Shown: positions 23,201 through 36,528 of the stretch, piece by piece
Position numbering within the stretch: the stretch's first letter is position 1
Layout of the letters: each line of letters opens with the position of its first letter
NCBI RefSeq assembly: GCF_001039355.2
Contig: NW_019774624.1
Location: forward strand, 1,744,047-1,808,046
Source of the DNA: Lingula anatina
Lineage: Eukaryota; Brachiopoda; Lingulata; Lingulida; Lingulidae
Direction: 5' to 3'
DNA length: 64,000 bases
Notes under the pieces: model-generated
What the model was told of the DNA's origin: nothing
Databases searched by the model: none
The model's input: the letters and a program-made list of their open reading frames with translations, nothing else
Translations under genes and position numbers: made by a program

Positions 23201-25440
23201 GATCAACTAGGAAGTAAATGAACAGACTACAGTTCTGTTGATAGAATAATTTGTGATTGAAATTTAGTTGTAATGAACCTGTTATAAAAACAGTGATTAT
23301 CCTAGGAAAAAATAGTTTAAGCCAGTTAAGGAATGATGCCAGAATTCATGATATTAGAGGTCAGTTTGAAGTTATCATGCAAGCTAGTGGAATTCAAGGC
23401 AAAATTTCATGTTTGTCAACTGTTGTGCAAAACAACACTTCCAAAAAATGAGAAAAATTGTATCTATGCTATTAGTTATTAAGGTTGCCATTTTTTGAAG
23501 ACTTAAGACCTTGTTTATTACTGATTTGTAATTGGAAAATTAACATTTCCTCATCGTCTCAACTCACAGGTAAAAAAAAATGACCAGTTTTACTGCTAAA
23601 ATGTTTTTATATACCACAAAGACACATATGCTGTAAGCTGGGGAAGTGAAGTTTCCAGATAGAACTAAGACCAGACCTGATATAAAGAACCTGATATAAA
23701 AACTAAAAGTTGGTAGAGAATCCAGGTAGGTCTGCTCATCAGCTCGGCTTTGTCACACAGAGAAATAGTTTTGGAGGGCGTATAGGGTCCATTGTCAATA
23801 ATTGGAGGTAACAGCTTGAATATCTCTATACTGAAGAAACGGCTGAGAAGTCTAGGCAAAAAGATGATGATTAAAAGATATCTAGCCATGGTGGTGAAAT
23901 AGGCAAATCAGAAAGCAGCTATTCTCTTTTGATGAGTTTAATGATGTATATATCACAACTATCATAGCTTTCAATTTTTTTTACTAACATTAGGAAGGAA
24001 TGTTGAACATAGTATTGTAAACGAAAAGGGGAAGTTCTTTAGATTGGACAGGCCATTCAGAAATGAAGACAAACTTCTATGCTGTTAATATGTGCAAAAT
24101 AACTGTGATTATTGTGCACTTTATTTGCGATATAAAGTTTTAAAAATGAAGAGGGAGAAGATATTTGTATGTTCTGAAAATTCCACACAGCGTGGTGTCC
24201 TGTCTTTACAGGATCTGGGCAGCATTATTCATTTAGTCTGCTGTAACTGTTCCTATTTCATAGGCTCTGTAAATAAAAAATGGTCTGGGATGAACAGAGG
24301 ACATTCTGATAAGGCTCATTCCAAAGTGTTTTTCCAGTATCACGTTTTCCAGTCTGTGAAATTATTGGCCACTTGTAATCATGCTGTTTTATTATTGTTA
24401 TTATTTATTTTTATTATTATTATTATTTTTACAAAGTTGATATGTGCAGATGTTTGTGTTCTTTTTAATTGAATACAAATATTACTCTTAAAAATCAACA
24501 GAAGGGAAAGGCAGATATTACAAAAGAAAAAATACTTTGGAATGGTCCATGTCTGATTGTATTTTACTAATATTTATATCTATGTTATAGTTAATAGTGG
24601 TCAGGATATGCTGTTATTATATTGAATGGTATTTAGTATTTGTTTCATTACATTGTAATGGAACCGTCTAATTCTATCTTTGCACAAATGAGAAGACAAC
24701 TTAGTTTTGCTAAGATTAGAAATTGGGTAATAAATACAAATAAAAGGGTACGGATGTCGTACTTGAACTTTTTTTTTTTATTCGGATTTTTCTAGTTAGG
24801 GGACGAAAAATGTAAATGGATCTTTCCACAAAAATGACTGAGTCAAATTAATGACGTACATATTTTGTTTAATATTTGCATAACTGTTTTATATCACTTT
24901 TTTATTAGCGTTGATTTATTTTCACATTGAAGGATTCTATAGAATAAAACGGCAAGTCGTGCATCGGACAACTCGATAACATCGGGGAATAAGTGCGTTT
25001 AGCACCTATAAGCCATAATTCTGCGAGCAAGACGGCAAACAGATGAAGTTATGCCCGTACACATATTATCTTCAGTGTACTGTGTTTATAAAGGCAAATC
25101 TTCAGTGATCTGTGTTTAAAACAGAGAAATTGACAGAATTATCTATCTTATCGACTTTATATCGGCTTGGGACGTTTACCCTCTTGGACATGAGATTACG
25201 TTTTCATATCTGGAGAGGTCAAAGAAATGGATGCAGTGATCACAATTGCTATAGAGGCGTATTGTTGTGCTTATCACTGACACTGGCATTATAAGTTTTA
25301 TAGGGATGCATGCCTTCAATATGAGAATATCCAGCTTGTCTAAGTTTAAACATACATTTCTGGTAAATCTAATTGGTAAAAAACAACAAATTTAGATTTC
25401 ACTATCTTATTTTTATATCATCCATCGTGATTAAATGAAC
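23201..25440. other. Probable ZFAT 3' UTR and intergenic sequence
   Basis: No coding exon was recognised. An AATAAA-type signal occurs near 24729 (TAATAAATACAAATAAAAGG), which could end a long 3' UTR. A TTATTATT-rich stretch lies at about 24390-24430. Confidence 0.4.
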
Positions 25441-25459
25441 CTTTGTTTCGAAGTAATTC

Positions 25460-25467
25460 ATGTGTGC

Positions 25468-25498
<31 letters not shown>

Positions 25499-25645
25499 TG
25501 GAAGCCAAAGAAAGAGAGAGGAGCCAGGGAGAGGGAGAGAGGGGGGAGGCAAAGAGAAGAGGGAGCCAGAGAGAGAGAGAGAGAGGGTGGGACAAAGAGA
25601 GAAAGAGTGTGTGTGAGAGAAGGGGGAGGAGTCGGAGAGAGAGAT
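25460..25645. repeat. Compound (GT)n/(GA)n simple repeat
   Basis: A purine-rich tract of GTGTGT, then GAGAGA runs interleaved with AGCCA and GGG motifs. The open frames across it are artefacts of composition. Confidence 0.9.
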
Positions 25646-25702
25646 GGAAAAATGATTGGAACTCATCACATACAGTATAAGCAATATAGAGAACGTTCCC
25701 TT

Positions 25703-25894
25703 GCGAAAATTTCCTATGGGACGTCCTACAGGACTCTAAAGGAATCCCACAAGACTATAGAAATCCTTCAGTGCCCCAAGAGACTATTAGAATTCATGTT
25801 GCTTTTAAAATACACGGTTTCAGGACAAATTTTTTATTGGATCTTATAGGACTTTCGACCAATTTCCTAAAGGACGCCATAGGAAATTTTCGTA
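25703..25894. mobile_element. MITE with 24-bp inverted ends
   Basis: The left end GCGAAAATTTCCTATGGGACG is the inverse of the right end CGCCATAGGAAATTTTCG with few mismatches; TCCTATAGGA-like motifs recur inside. It is about 190 bp and non-coding, between the ZFAT-like and collagen-like genes. Confidence 0.6.
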
Positions 25895-26020
25895 TTAGAA
25901 AATTGGTATCACGAGCTACCAGTATGTAGCATATTGAAATAAATACCTATTTCAATTTGTAATTCAAATATTCATTTACGTGACAGTGGTGATTCCTGGG
26001 ACCAAACAAAGGACACAGAA

Positions 26021-26048
26021 TACTGCCCCCCCCCCCCCCCCCCCCCCC
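26021..26048. repeat. Poly-C tract
   Basis: A homopolymer of about 28 C. The exact length is likely uncertain in the assembly. Confidence 0.9.
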
Positions 26049-27239
26049 AATCCTTGGTTTTCAGACTCCCCAAAATGACAACAACTAGACGCCAGAGGAA
26101 TCGTTTCCAAACCGCTTTTTCATATGTCGCTGTTGGAGTCGTTTTTAAAAGATGAATAGCAATCAGTATGGATGTCGGCCACACACAGCTTTTATGATAC
26201 GAACACAAAAACTCGCAAAATATAGATAAACCTTTTCTCGTTATTGTATTCATATTTTATTGCTTCGATCATAAAACCATATGCACGCTAGCCCATAAAA
26301 CACTATGGAACAATTGTAATGCCTAAAGGTATAACTCTTAGCTCGAAGGCACATTTCTCAGACGAAAAAACCCACGTTTTTGTGGAGTGTGCTGAACGTA
26401 GGGAGAATTATAATAGCGGAAATACGTACCAACGTTGTCTAGACTTTTGATTAATAACTGCAGCAATCATAGCAACAATTTTCATAGAATCCTGTGCCTA
26501 CATACGAATTAGGAAACTTTCCGCCTTACCTTTAGATACAACCACTCTATAAAATATAAATATCAGGGAAGTGAGGCCCTTTTTGTATCCCTACCCCAAA
26601 AGTTGCATCCTAAAGTTTATTTCGATAGAATCCTATACCGACATATTTCACCACCGGTCCCCACCCCGTTTACCGATGTTTTAACCATTACGTATACGAC
26701 AGTATCGTATAGCTAAACAAGAACTTTGCACTATTTGGTTAAGAACACAGCGGTGTGGGTAACGTAGGCCTATAGGTTCGAGATTCTGTTGGCATAGTCA
26801 GGCATCGAACAGGGGTAGTCATGTTGTTACTTCAAAGAAAACAACAACAACAACAACATACATGTACATTAAAACGCCGAATCAGATCATATAACTGGAA
26901 AAGAGAAGAGTATAGAGTTCCGTGTGGTGTAACATGCGTTCATCATTTCATTCACGTTATGAAGGACTAAATGCCACAAAAGTCGGTTAAAATCGTTGTC
27001 GATGTGGTTCAACATTTGGGCTCATATTCACAATGAATGTCTGAAGCTTTCTGCCAGTTTCGATTGTGAACAAAGGCAAACGCCAGCATCCCACTGGTTG
27101 ACTTTTGCCGTGAGATATATTCATATATAAATCGCGTATAGCCAAACTCTGATCGTCTGCAAACGCCCGAGGGCGGCCGGAAGTGTGCAATGGAATAACG
27201 CCTTTTCCGATTGGGCTAGACAACGTGTTGTCTGCGCTT

Positions 27240-27380
27240 AGGGGCTGCTTTCAAATCCTCACAGTTTGACGCGGTTAGGGGAGCAAACAAATGAGAGAAA
27301 GAGCTGTTTTAGGGTTTACAGTGTGAAGGACTGCGACGGACTCTTTCTGGCATTTTCTTATTAAGGAGACATCCTTGTTC
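27240..27380 (+). promoter_or_regulatory. Putative 5' UTR exon of collagen-like gene A
   Basis: A strong donor (TTGTTCAG|GTAAGT) at 27381 follows a stretch with no start codon in good context. The first coding exon of gene A (27835..27900) begins with an acceptor 14 nt upstream of its ATG, so a non-coding exon ending at 27380 is the simplest source. The transcription start is not defined. Confidence 0.45.
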
Positions 27381-27848
27381 AGGTAAGTAGGCCTTTTGTG
27401 ACCTTAGGAACTTAAAATATTTTTCTGTCAACAGCGAAAAGTAACAAACCAAGCCATATCGACTTAATTGCTTAACGTTTTAAGGTAGATTTTTGTTACG
27501 TGAATCCTTAGATCAGGAGTTTCGATGTTTCTCTTGCGCTATATTGGGCTTACCTTGTACATGCATATATGTTTCAAAGTACAAATATTAGATCATAACA
27601 CTTTGTACATGTACAATTGTTCTGGTACCGCATAATGCACGTAGTTTGGCATATTAAAGCTGTCCCTATAATCCATAAAACAATTGGGGAAACTATCTTT
27701 TCGGTGACTTGATGTCCACTTTAGGACGTGAATATATCACTTTGTCGAAAAGAAAAATAAGTGTTCTAAAAAACACAAATTTCATTTTTTTCACAAATTT
27801 TCACTTCAGAAAAACTGACATGGTTTTCTTCTAGGTGTCCAACGCTTC

Positions 27849-29860
27849 ATGATGGATCAACATTATCTTATGAGGTTCATCACGTTCCTTGTGTTGTTTG
27901 GTAAGTTAAAATGTCTAGCGATTACTGTAAGAAAGTTCTCTTATTCCATCGAGTGCCAGTAGAAAGGATTGGGAATAAAAGGCAACTTGAATTGTTATGC
28001 TGTAGAAATATCAGTCTGTGATGCAATATACGTTCACTTTGTCAGACTACTAAACCTAGGCCCTGGGGTTTACAGGCCTCTGTTTCACAAAAAAAAATAA
28101 TAATAATAAATAACGTCAGTTCCCTGGCTTAGTTGAATGGGATTTCCATGAGAATTCTTTAACAGTGTTCCTGATAAGGTAAGGCGTGTGAATGTGACCA
28201 TGTAACGTTCGTTATTAAGTTCTTAGCCAGAGAACCTAACTAAAGCTTTTTTGTTTTTGTCATGGTATTTCGCATGCGCAATACTTCTGAGCGGTATCAG
28301 GACAATTCCCCCCCCCCCCGGACAATTCCCCCCCAGGACAATTCCCCCCGGACGATTCCCCCCCCCCCCCGAAGAATACATATATTTATATACAAATATA
28401 AAGTAAAGAGTACAAAGTTCAAACCTTTTCATCCATTTTCTGAATATTTCTTAGTGTGATGATGCAAATCAAGGATAGATAATATTAATTTTATTAAACA
28501 ATTTATTTTCATGGAGTACAAGTACATGAAATTTTCGAGATAGAAGTACAGAACATTTTATTAAAAATCTGATCAAAGAATATATATCTCCAGGTAAAGG
28601 AGGGGTAAACAGATTATCTCACTCATCCAGGTAGCACTTTGATGAATTAACTGTTACTTTTAATTACTTTATTTCTCCCCCCCCCCTTGATTCAGTAAGT
28701 CTTGAATCAAAGTGCATCTCTAGGGAGAGGTGGGGTAAACAGATTTTCTCGCTTATCCAGGTATCCCTGTGACTATTTGTCACTCTTAACTGCTTGACCA
28801 CCACCCACCACACTAAAATATTTATAAAATATCTGTTTACCTGTTCATCTGTTTACCCCACTTTTACCTGAAGGATAGGTGGTTATACTTCGATTAGATA
28901 CTTATCTATATATCTATAGATAAGATACTTAATAAATCTTCCTGTACTTGTACTCAATGAAAAGGGAATTTGTTATAAAATAATTTGTTTCATGATGAAG
29001 TTATATTATCACACTAAAAATATTAATAAGATGGATGAAATGTTTTAAACTTTACACTTTCTACTTTATATTTGTATATAAATATATATTTCTTGGGGGG
29101 GAATCGTCTGGGGGGNNNNNNNNNNNNNNNNNNNNNNNNNNNNNNNNNNNNNNNNNNNNNNNNNNNNNNNNNNNNNNNNNNNNNNNNNNNNNNNNNNNNN
29201 NNNNNNNNNNNNNNNNNNNNNNNNNNNNNNNNNNNNNNNNNNNNNNNNNNNNNNNNNNNNNNNNNNNNNNNNNNNNNNNNNNNNNNNNNNNNNNNNNNNN
29301 NNNNNNNNNNNNNNNNNNNNNNNNNNNNNNNNNNNNNNNNNNNNNNNNNNNNNNNNNNNNNNNNNNNNNTAGATACTTAATAAATCTTCCTGTACTTGTA
29401 CTCAATGAAAAGGGAATTTGTTATAAAATAATTTGTTTCATGGTGAAGTTATATTATCACACTAAAAATGTTAATAAAATAGATGAAATGTTTTAAACTT
29501 TACACTTTCTACTTTATATTTGTATATAAATATATATTTCTTGGGGGGGAATCGTCTGGGGGGGGAATTGTCCTGGGGGGGAATTGTCCGGGGGGGCGGG
29601 GGGAATTGTCTGGGGGGAATAGTCCGGGGGGAATTGTCCGGGGGGGGGGGATTGTCCTTCTGAGCAGGGTTTGCCATCAAAATTAAGTGACTAGTTGTAA
29701 GAAAATGAAACGAATTTAAGTAAAACTTGCTAATGATAAATGCTATATGATGTTAATATTTCAGGTAACTACTGAGGTATTGGTTTTAATCTTTCTTAAC
29801 TGAGATAACTATTTCTTTATTTACCTATCCATTCCTCTTTTATTATTATTATTATTATTA

Positions 29861-29891
<31 letters not shown>

Positions 29892-32800
29892 AAGTAGATG
29901 TACGGACGTATGATCTATTAAACATTCACAAATGACAAAAACTGAAAAATATGCGTTTTGGAACTCTTTTTTTTCAGTTTTTTTTTATACTAAGCATATA
30001 TACATCAAAATAATAAATGTAGGACTATTTGTCTTTAACCCTTTTTTCATCATGATTCGTAATTTATTCCAATTTTGTTGTATTCAAAACGAATGTACTT
30101 TTAATGCAGCAGGTGTAGGTGAAAAATAATATAACCCAAATGGTAAAATACATATTATGTATAAATAAGCAATATGTTTGTTTTCTAGACGCAATTGTTT
30201 TTTCGGCTCCGCCTGGCCCACCGGGAACAGGAGGCCCGCCAGGCACGGGAGGACCTCCAGGAACAGGTGGCCCACCCGGAACGGGAGGTCCGCCAGGCAC
30301 GGGAGGACCTCCAGGAACTGGTGGACCCCCAGGAACGGGAGGTCCCCCAGGAACGGGAGGCCCCCCAGGGACAGGAGGCCCCCCAGGAACAGGAGGCCCG
30401 CCAGGAACGGGAGGGCCACCAGGAACAGGAGGCCCACCAGGAACGGGAGGACCCCCAGGCACAGGGGGTCCGCCAGGGACTGGGGGCCCACCAGGAACAG
30501 GAGGACCCCCAGGGACGGGAGGCCCACCAGGAACAGGAGGCCCACCGGGAACGGGCGGTCCACCAGGCACAGGAGGGCCACCAGGCACAGGAGGGCCACC
30601 AGGCACAGGAGGTCCACCAGGCACAGGAGGTCCACCAGGAACAGGGGGTCCTCCAGGGACAGGTGGTCCTCCAGGGACAGGTGGACCTCCTGGGACCGGT
30701 GGCCCACCAGGAACTGGCGGACCTCCTGGAACAGGCGGGCCTCCAGGGACAGGTGGTCCACCAGGAACCGGGGGTCCACCTGGGACGGGCGGTCCCCCTG
30801 CCACAGGTGGCCCACCAGGCACAGGAGGTCCACCGGGGACCGGTGGTCCACCAGGTACTGGAGGCCCACCTGGAACAGGAGGACCACCTGGAACAGGAGG
30901 ACCACCAGGGACTGGGGGTCCACCGGGAACTGGCGGGCCACCAGGAACAGGTGGTCCACCAGCAACAGGTGGCCCACCAGGCACAGGGGGTCCACCGGGA
31001 ACTGGAGGGCCACCCGGAACAGGAGGGCCGCGGGGAACAGGAGGGCCACCAGGAACAGGTGGTCCACCAGGAACTGTTGGTATCCCTGGTCCCCCGGGAA
31101 CGGGAGGTCCACCTGGAACAGTTGGTATGCAAGGTAGGGGACTTCAGCTTTTAAAAGACTATCAGTATTCACAACACGGTGTATTTCATGGCTCTACTGC
31201 CTGCGGACACTAGGTAAAACGATCGGACGTCAGAAAGATGCTAGTATTTATAATTCAGTTCTTTATTGCAGGTGATACAGGAGATAAAGGTGCTCGAGGA
31301 GGGGCGAAAGGACAAAAAGGGATGAAGGGTTTCCCTGGTTTACCCGGACAGCAGGGAAATAAAGGAAGCAATGGAATGAAAGGTCAAAAGGGGATGATGG
31401 GTATGGCTGCTACCTCAGCCGAGAAGGGCCAAAAAGGCATGAAAGGAACCGTTATCATTTTTATCGATGCGCCGACAGCCACGCCTATTGTGACTGGGGC
31501 CCCTACCGCGACGATGCAAACTGGTGGTATGCCTGCAATAACTGGTGCTCCCACTGCAGGCCCTGGCGTAGGTCCAGTTTTCCCACCAGGGTTTCCAGGT
31601 GTTGGAACAGGAAATGTTATCGTGGTGCCCGGAATTGGAGTGGTCAACGTTGGGTCTGTGGCTGCAGTAGTTTTAGGCACCGTGCAAACCTTGCAATCGT
31701 TAGTGACTACAAATCTGGCACAACTTGCATCTCTGTTAGTTGGTTATTCTCTTGGGCAACTTACGCCGCTACAGGCAGCACAGTTAGTTCAGCAAGCTCA
31801 GTTGTTATCCAGCGGTCAAATTCCTGTTCTTCCACCAGGAATTCCACAGCAGGCGGTGCAAAATGCTCTTGCATCCTTGACCGTAGCTTCTGTGTCTTTG
31901 GCCTTCCAGAGATTCCTTGCTTTGCCGGGCAATGCTTTATCAGATAGGATACTTATTCAACAACTTGTTGGAAATGGTGTAAACCCAAACGTTGCCCTTG
32001 AGATTGTCACTGTGTCGAGACGACAGTTTGAACAACAGCGGAGACAACAGCTGATACAGCTGCTGGCACAGCAGCAAGGGTTGGGACAGGCGTCTTTGTT
32101 GGGGGTAGCCACTCGCCGTATTGCCGCTGCTCAGCTTGGTAGTCAACTGCTTAACCTGCAATTCTTGCCTGGTTTGAACAACCCTACAGTTGCAAACCTG
32201 TTTATTCAGCGTGGCTTTACTCAGAATGCGTTCAACCAAATTCAATCGGCTAGCCTTCTTTTAAGAAATGTCCCAGTTCGGCCACCAACCTTAAGTCCAT
32301 TCCAGATCTTTCTGGCTAACCAGGCTATTGAAAGAATAGTTCCTCGAACCTCGCCCTTTACCCTTGCCGTGAGACAGACTGTTCCTCAACTACAGGTCGC
32401 TCTGCGTTTGCTCCAACCCAACTTAGTACTGTCAGGCTACGAACTTGTTCTGCAAACAGCCATACCAGCTCTGGATGTCCTTAGTCTTTTCGCCAGTGCG
32501 AATATACCTTCCGTTACCTCCGCGAACCTGCTGTCTTCTTTTCTTCTGTCCGTTGCCCCTCCATCAGTTCCACTAAGTAGCATCATAGACCTGACTAGAG
32601 ATGTTGGATTGGTTGTCAACAATGCTCCATCATTTGGAATCCAGCCAGGGTTTGGACAACCAGGCCGGGTGCCCAACACTCCTGCATTCTCATTTTTAAA
32701 GCAATTGGAAACAGGTACGTAAACCGAAATCAAACGGTGGTATAATGAAGGTATTTATCTAGCAAGCTTGACTGAAATCCAGTGACACACGGGTGAATTT

Positions 32801-33567
32801 TTATTCGAAATAAAACGAGTTTGACTCGCCTCTGCCTTGTTCCAAATGTTTACACTTCCTTATTTGTTCAGTCAAGTGTAGTTTGAGATCTCTCTAGGTA
32901 GATTTTGATTATAGCGATGGGCTGTAAGGATCCAAAGGCTTTGGGAAGCGATTTGAATAGTGGTTTGAATATCTGATGTGATAATGTCATAGGCAATAGA
33001 CATTAAAGAACAGTTTAACAAGAGAGATCAAAGTCTGTTTTAAAAGGTATTAAAATAATTCATTAACCTTGTTTATTTCGATTAATGTATTTATCAATTC
33101 AAATCAGATATCATCAATCTTGGTTACAAAGGTTCTCATTATAAGTGCCCTTTAGCTCAGTTGGACGGTTTTTGTGAAAAGAAATACAATAACGGTTTTC
33201 ATTGACCTGTTATGAAAATTTTTGCTTTAGAAAATATATTGTTTTGTTGCAATTAACTCACTTTGCAAATGTCACTACAGCAAAGGGTCCCAAAGCCAAT
33301 AAATCCAAATGAATGACCGTTGTATTTTTTTACTTTACAGACATACTAGAGCTGACCAAACGCGAGAGTCCATATAAAGCAACGGTCAAGGCAATGATTG
33401 GTGGCTTGATAAGCATGTCAACCGTTACTGTCCTCCTCGTCATCGGTCTGACGGCCATTGGGGTCTTGATCTGGCGTAACAAATCGCGAAAAGAACTGGA
33501 CGCAATTGCAGATACAAAGCCGCTGGTGGACTGTGACGCCACTTCGAGAGTAACGTCATTGATATAG
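27849..33567 (+). CDS. Collagen-like single-pass membrane protein A with cysteine-free Gln/Leu-rich domain
   Basis: Exons 27835..27900 (ATG at 27849), 30189..31133, 31272..32714 and 33341..33567 give 888 residues; all internal junctions are phase 1. Order: signal peptide ([17 protein letters not shown].. to about residue 25); about 305 residues of (GPPGTG)n, which are valid Gly-X-Y triplets GPP-GTG; Lys/Met-rich Gly-X-Y (GQKGMKG, GMKGQKG) to about 392; a domain of about 420 residues rich in Gln, Leu, Ala and Val, with predicted helices and no Cys in it; a transmembrane helix at about 832-858; and a tail of about 30 residues beginning RNKSRKEL. I infer a type I membrane protein with its collagen-like part outside the cell. 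I do not recognise the Gln/Leu-rich domain. Gene B, 6 kb downstream, is a paralogue. The function is unknown; matrix, cuticle or mineral-associated roles are guesses. Confidence 0.85.
28280..29680. mobile_element. Foldback element with G/C-run minisatellite ends, interrupted by an assembly gap
   Basis: The left arm (about 28285-28545) holds GGACAATTCCCCCC units, then GAATACATATATTTATATAC and TACAAGTACATGAAA. The right arm (about 29375-29680) is its inverse, ending in GGGGGGAATTGTCC units. The block 28926-29115 is repeated at 29370-29575, flanking the N gap, so part of the right arm is duplicated, possibly by mis-assembly. It lies in intron 1 of gene A. The G-run side could form G-quadruplexes. 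Confidence 0.7.
29116..29369. other. Assembly gap (254 N)
   Basis: A run of N inside the foldback element. Open frames spanning it are meaningless. Confidence 1.
30200..31125 (+). repeat. 18-bp coding minisatellite (GPPGTG)n of gene A
   Basis: About 50 units of the form GGN CCN CCN GGN ACN GGN fill the exon. Third positions vary widely (GGA/GGC/GGG/GGT, CCA/CCC/CCG/CCT) while the amino acids barely change (rare Ala, Val, Arg and Ile variants), which points to selection on the protein. The complementary strand is also open, as (GGPPVP)n. Confidence 0.95.
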
Positions 33568-34563
33568 AATTATCAACTTTTCGATGGAAATTCCGCTGCT
33601 TGAATATGAGTTTTGATTATTCGGTTCTTATGTTTTCCGTCAAATGGGTGAAATGTGGGTCAAACTAGCCCAAAATATGAAAATGAAACTGAGAGAAGAG
33701 AGGAAAGCCAAAGCAGAACATGAAGGCCAAGAACATATGCCGTACTTTTAAAAACTCATTCGGAAAAGACAGAACAATCATGCCATTCATTCTTAGCATC
33801 CATAACCGTATTCGTAGAGATAAATAAAGTAAATGAAATATTAACTGTACAATTCTTACATATACGAGAAAAGTGCTATTTTGTCATGATGACAGAACAT
33901 GGGAAATATGTCAATAAATGTAAGGTGAAGTTTCACTTGGAGTTGCTTTTATGAATTTATTTTCCGTGATAGAATTTATTTTCCTTTATTATGGAAGCAT
34001 CAAATTCAACACAAAACGAGGGCAGATCCAGTGCTTTATTCTGACAGGTTTCTAAATGGTCTCAAATGGTTTTGAAAAACAGCTCGGCGTGGGCCATTAT
34101 AGAAGTTATTCGTATATCAAGTCCACAAACCGAACACATCCCAGTCTTCTTTGCCCCGTGTGTAATTTCAATCCTGATTTCTGCTTGAAAACCTGAATCA
34201 GAAGTGTCAAGTGGCAATCTCAAAAGTACGAACTACAATCTTTCTTTTGTGCATTTGTGGTCCAACTGTGGTGCAGCTTGTAGCAATAAAAATGATTTCT
34301 AAGTCATTTCCATCTTTGCTGTTGGGACATTGATCAGAAACATGCATTTTGTCATTTGGCATTATTTTTACCAAAAAAATTATTTAACATTTTAAAACTC
34401 CATTTGATACAGTAGACTCGTAATATTGAGTGGGCGTTTAGATATTCTTGAAAAATTCTGACCCATTTCCAGAAACGAGAAATCCACCTTGGATTATGCC
34501 TGACAAAATATATGTTCGTTTTAAAAGAGAGAGAGAGAGAGAGAGTAAAATTGCAGACCATTT

Positions 34564-34612
<49 letters not shown>

Positions 34613-36400
34613 AATTGAAAAGCCTTTCATCACTTTTTGACAATCGAATTGCATACAAAGTTTTTGTATCAGAAATACAAAACTTAGACCTAAACATAAA
34701 GACGAAAGTTCAGCATAAGTTTGAACATATTTTGATATTTTTAATTAAATTTGAATATATTTGCATTATGAAAAAAGGAACAACCTGAGTTTCAATATTT
34801 GGTACATGAATGCTAAACTGACAATACTACATGTACAGTCATACATATACAGGTACAGTGTAAATCACGGATTAACATTGGTTTAATAGTTCTGTCGACT
34901 TACGTAAAAATCATAGAAGTAGAGAAACCCAGGCGGAAATATCCCTTATTAACATAAATAAACAGAAATTATTCATTCTAATTAAAAGTTTTTAAAAACA
35001 ACTTCAGTTTTATTATTTTCGCGATGACTTTAAACCTTTTAACACTAAATAATGAGCAAATTGGGTCCTCAGCAATTATACTGATTTTCTAATATATTTT
35101 ACAAATGTGGCACCATCTTATTTAAAGTTGAAAATCGTTTATAGCAGTTAAGTAATCAAAAATGAGCAATTTCGAAATATTTAAACCCAAATGAGCAGAA
35201 CAATGTTGCTATGCTGAATTTTCTTCACTATGCTTTTAATCATAAAAATGCGTTATTTAGCATGTCAGGATCTCGCTCTCTCTCTCTCTCTCTCTCAATA
35301 TAAATTCAATTTACTTCTTCAAAAATATTATAAAAATTAATTTGAAAATAGCTAAACGTGAGCAGTTATGTAAAGATCAACTTTCTTTCCTTCGAGATTT
35401 TTTAAAAATTTAAAACTTAAAAGTTTTGCGGATGGCAGGGTTTTGAGAAACCGGTAAACAGAAATCCTCATGCATTTACACTACCGCAATTATTCGAATC
35501 GTGACCCAATTTGCTTCTTATCTGGAAAAATGGCCGTCACTGGAATGAGGTATAAATATTACAGAAAAGACGTTGTTTGCGCCTTACTGTAAAGCCCGAA
35601 ATCTCAAAATCACGATAAAACATTCAAAGACATCCAAAGGATAAATGTATGACCTAACATTTGATTCAATTAAAATAATCCTGTTGTCTAAACAGATTAT
35701 TAAATGGCATAGTTTTTCTTTGTTTTTAAACCTAGTTACTGCGACCCGGCCCCCTGCTAAAAAGTGAAGTTTTAACAACAGTCGAACTGAACTTGCCCTG
35801 ATTCACAACTTAATTACAATGTTGGTTGATTCATCCATTCATTTAGCTATTTATCTTTTTACATGTTGAGTTAATTCAACGATTTATATCGGTCGGGCTG
35901 TCTTTAGCATGAATTCTTTTTCTGTTACTTTTTATGTGACAAAGTTTCGTTTTATTGTACTGGTCATCCTTATCGTTGAAATACTTACCAAGTTAAAAAT
36001 GATCGGATATATTATTTATTATTAGTAGTATTAGTAGTATTTTACGGCGTTTTCCTTTCTTTAAATCCTTGAATGTTTTTTCCCTTTCTTTTGTGTCATA
36101 TTAAGTTTGCATTCATTGCATTAACAAACTGTTATGAATGCATACAGCTAACATATTGCATTGACACAATTACATGATAACCGTCTAGAACATGAAGTCC
36201 ATGGAAATTTGGGTGCTTTCCGCAACGCAGGTACATTCGTCTTAACGCACGGTGGTATAATGCAAGCAGGGTAGTATGGTTTGGATTAAAAGGGAAAAAA
36301 ATGAAGACGCACGGGCTAATGGCCCTCGCCAGTGCAGTAGGCAGACGTGTTGGAAATCTCGTCCGGTGCATAATAAGTTGATATTTATTGTTACTTTTGG
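33568..36400. other. 3' UTR of gene A and intergenic sequence
   Basis: TAAATAAAG near 33822 and CAATAAATG near 33912 are plausible poly(A) signals for gene A. The rest is AT-rich with no coding exon that I can support. Confidence 0.4.
34526..34611. repeat. (GA)n followed by poly-A tract
   Basis: A GAGAGA run at about 34526-34545 and an uninterrupted A run of about 44 at 34568-34611, which may be the tail of an old retrotransposed element. I could not identify the body. Confidence 0.8.
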
Positions 36401-36528
36401 ACCAGAGAAATAACAATAGTTAGATAATCACATGTACATGTACATAGACCACATGTGACCAACCAGACAAGACAAATGAGTAACTTTTCCCTTACAAAAT
36501 GGCTGGGTGCAGTTCAGTTGCAAGATAC

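Noticed and set aside
26987-27223. Minus-strand frame (GVIPLHTSGRPRAFADDQ and on) just upstream of gene A
   Set aside because: It has coding-like codons but only a weak acceptor, no partner exon and no recognisable family; chance openness cannot be excluded.
29035-29496. Open frames running through the N gap
   Set aside because: They consist mostly of undetermined bases.
30064-31172. Very long open frames on the minus strand and other plus frames across the gene A repeat exon
   Set aside because: They are shadows of an 18-bp GC-rich repeat; the GPPGTG frame alone has a signal peptide, matching splice phases and downstream exons.
33147-33190. TTTAGCTCAGTTGGACGG, a good Pol III A-box, possible tRNA gene
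   Set aside because: No B-box or acceptor stem follows within tRNA distance.
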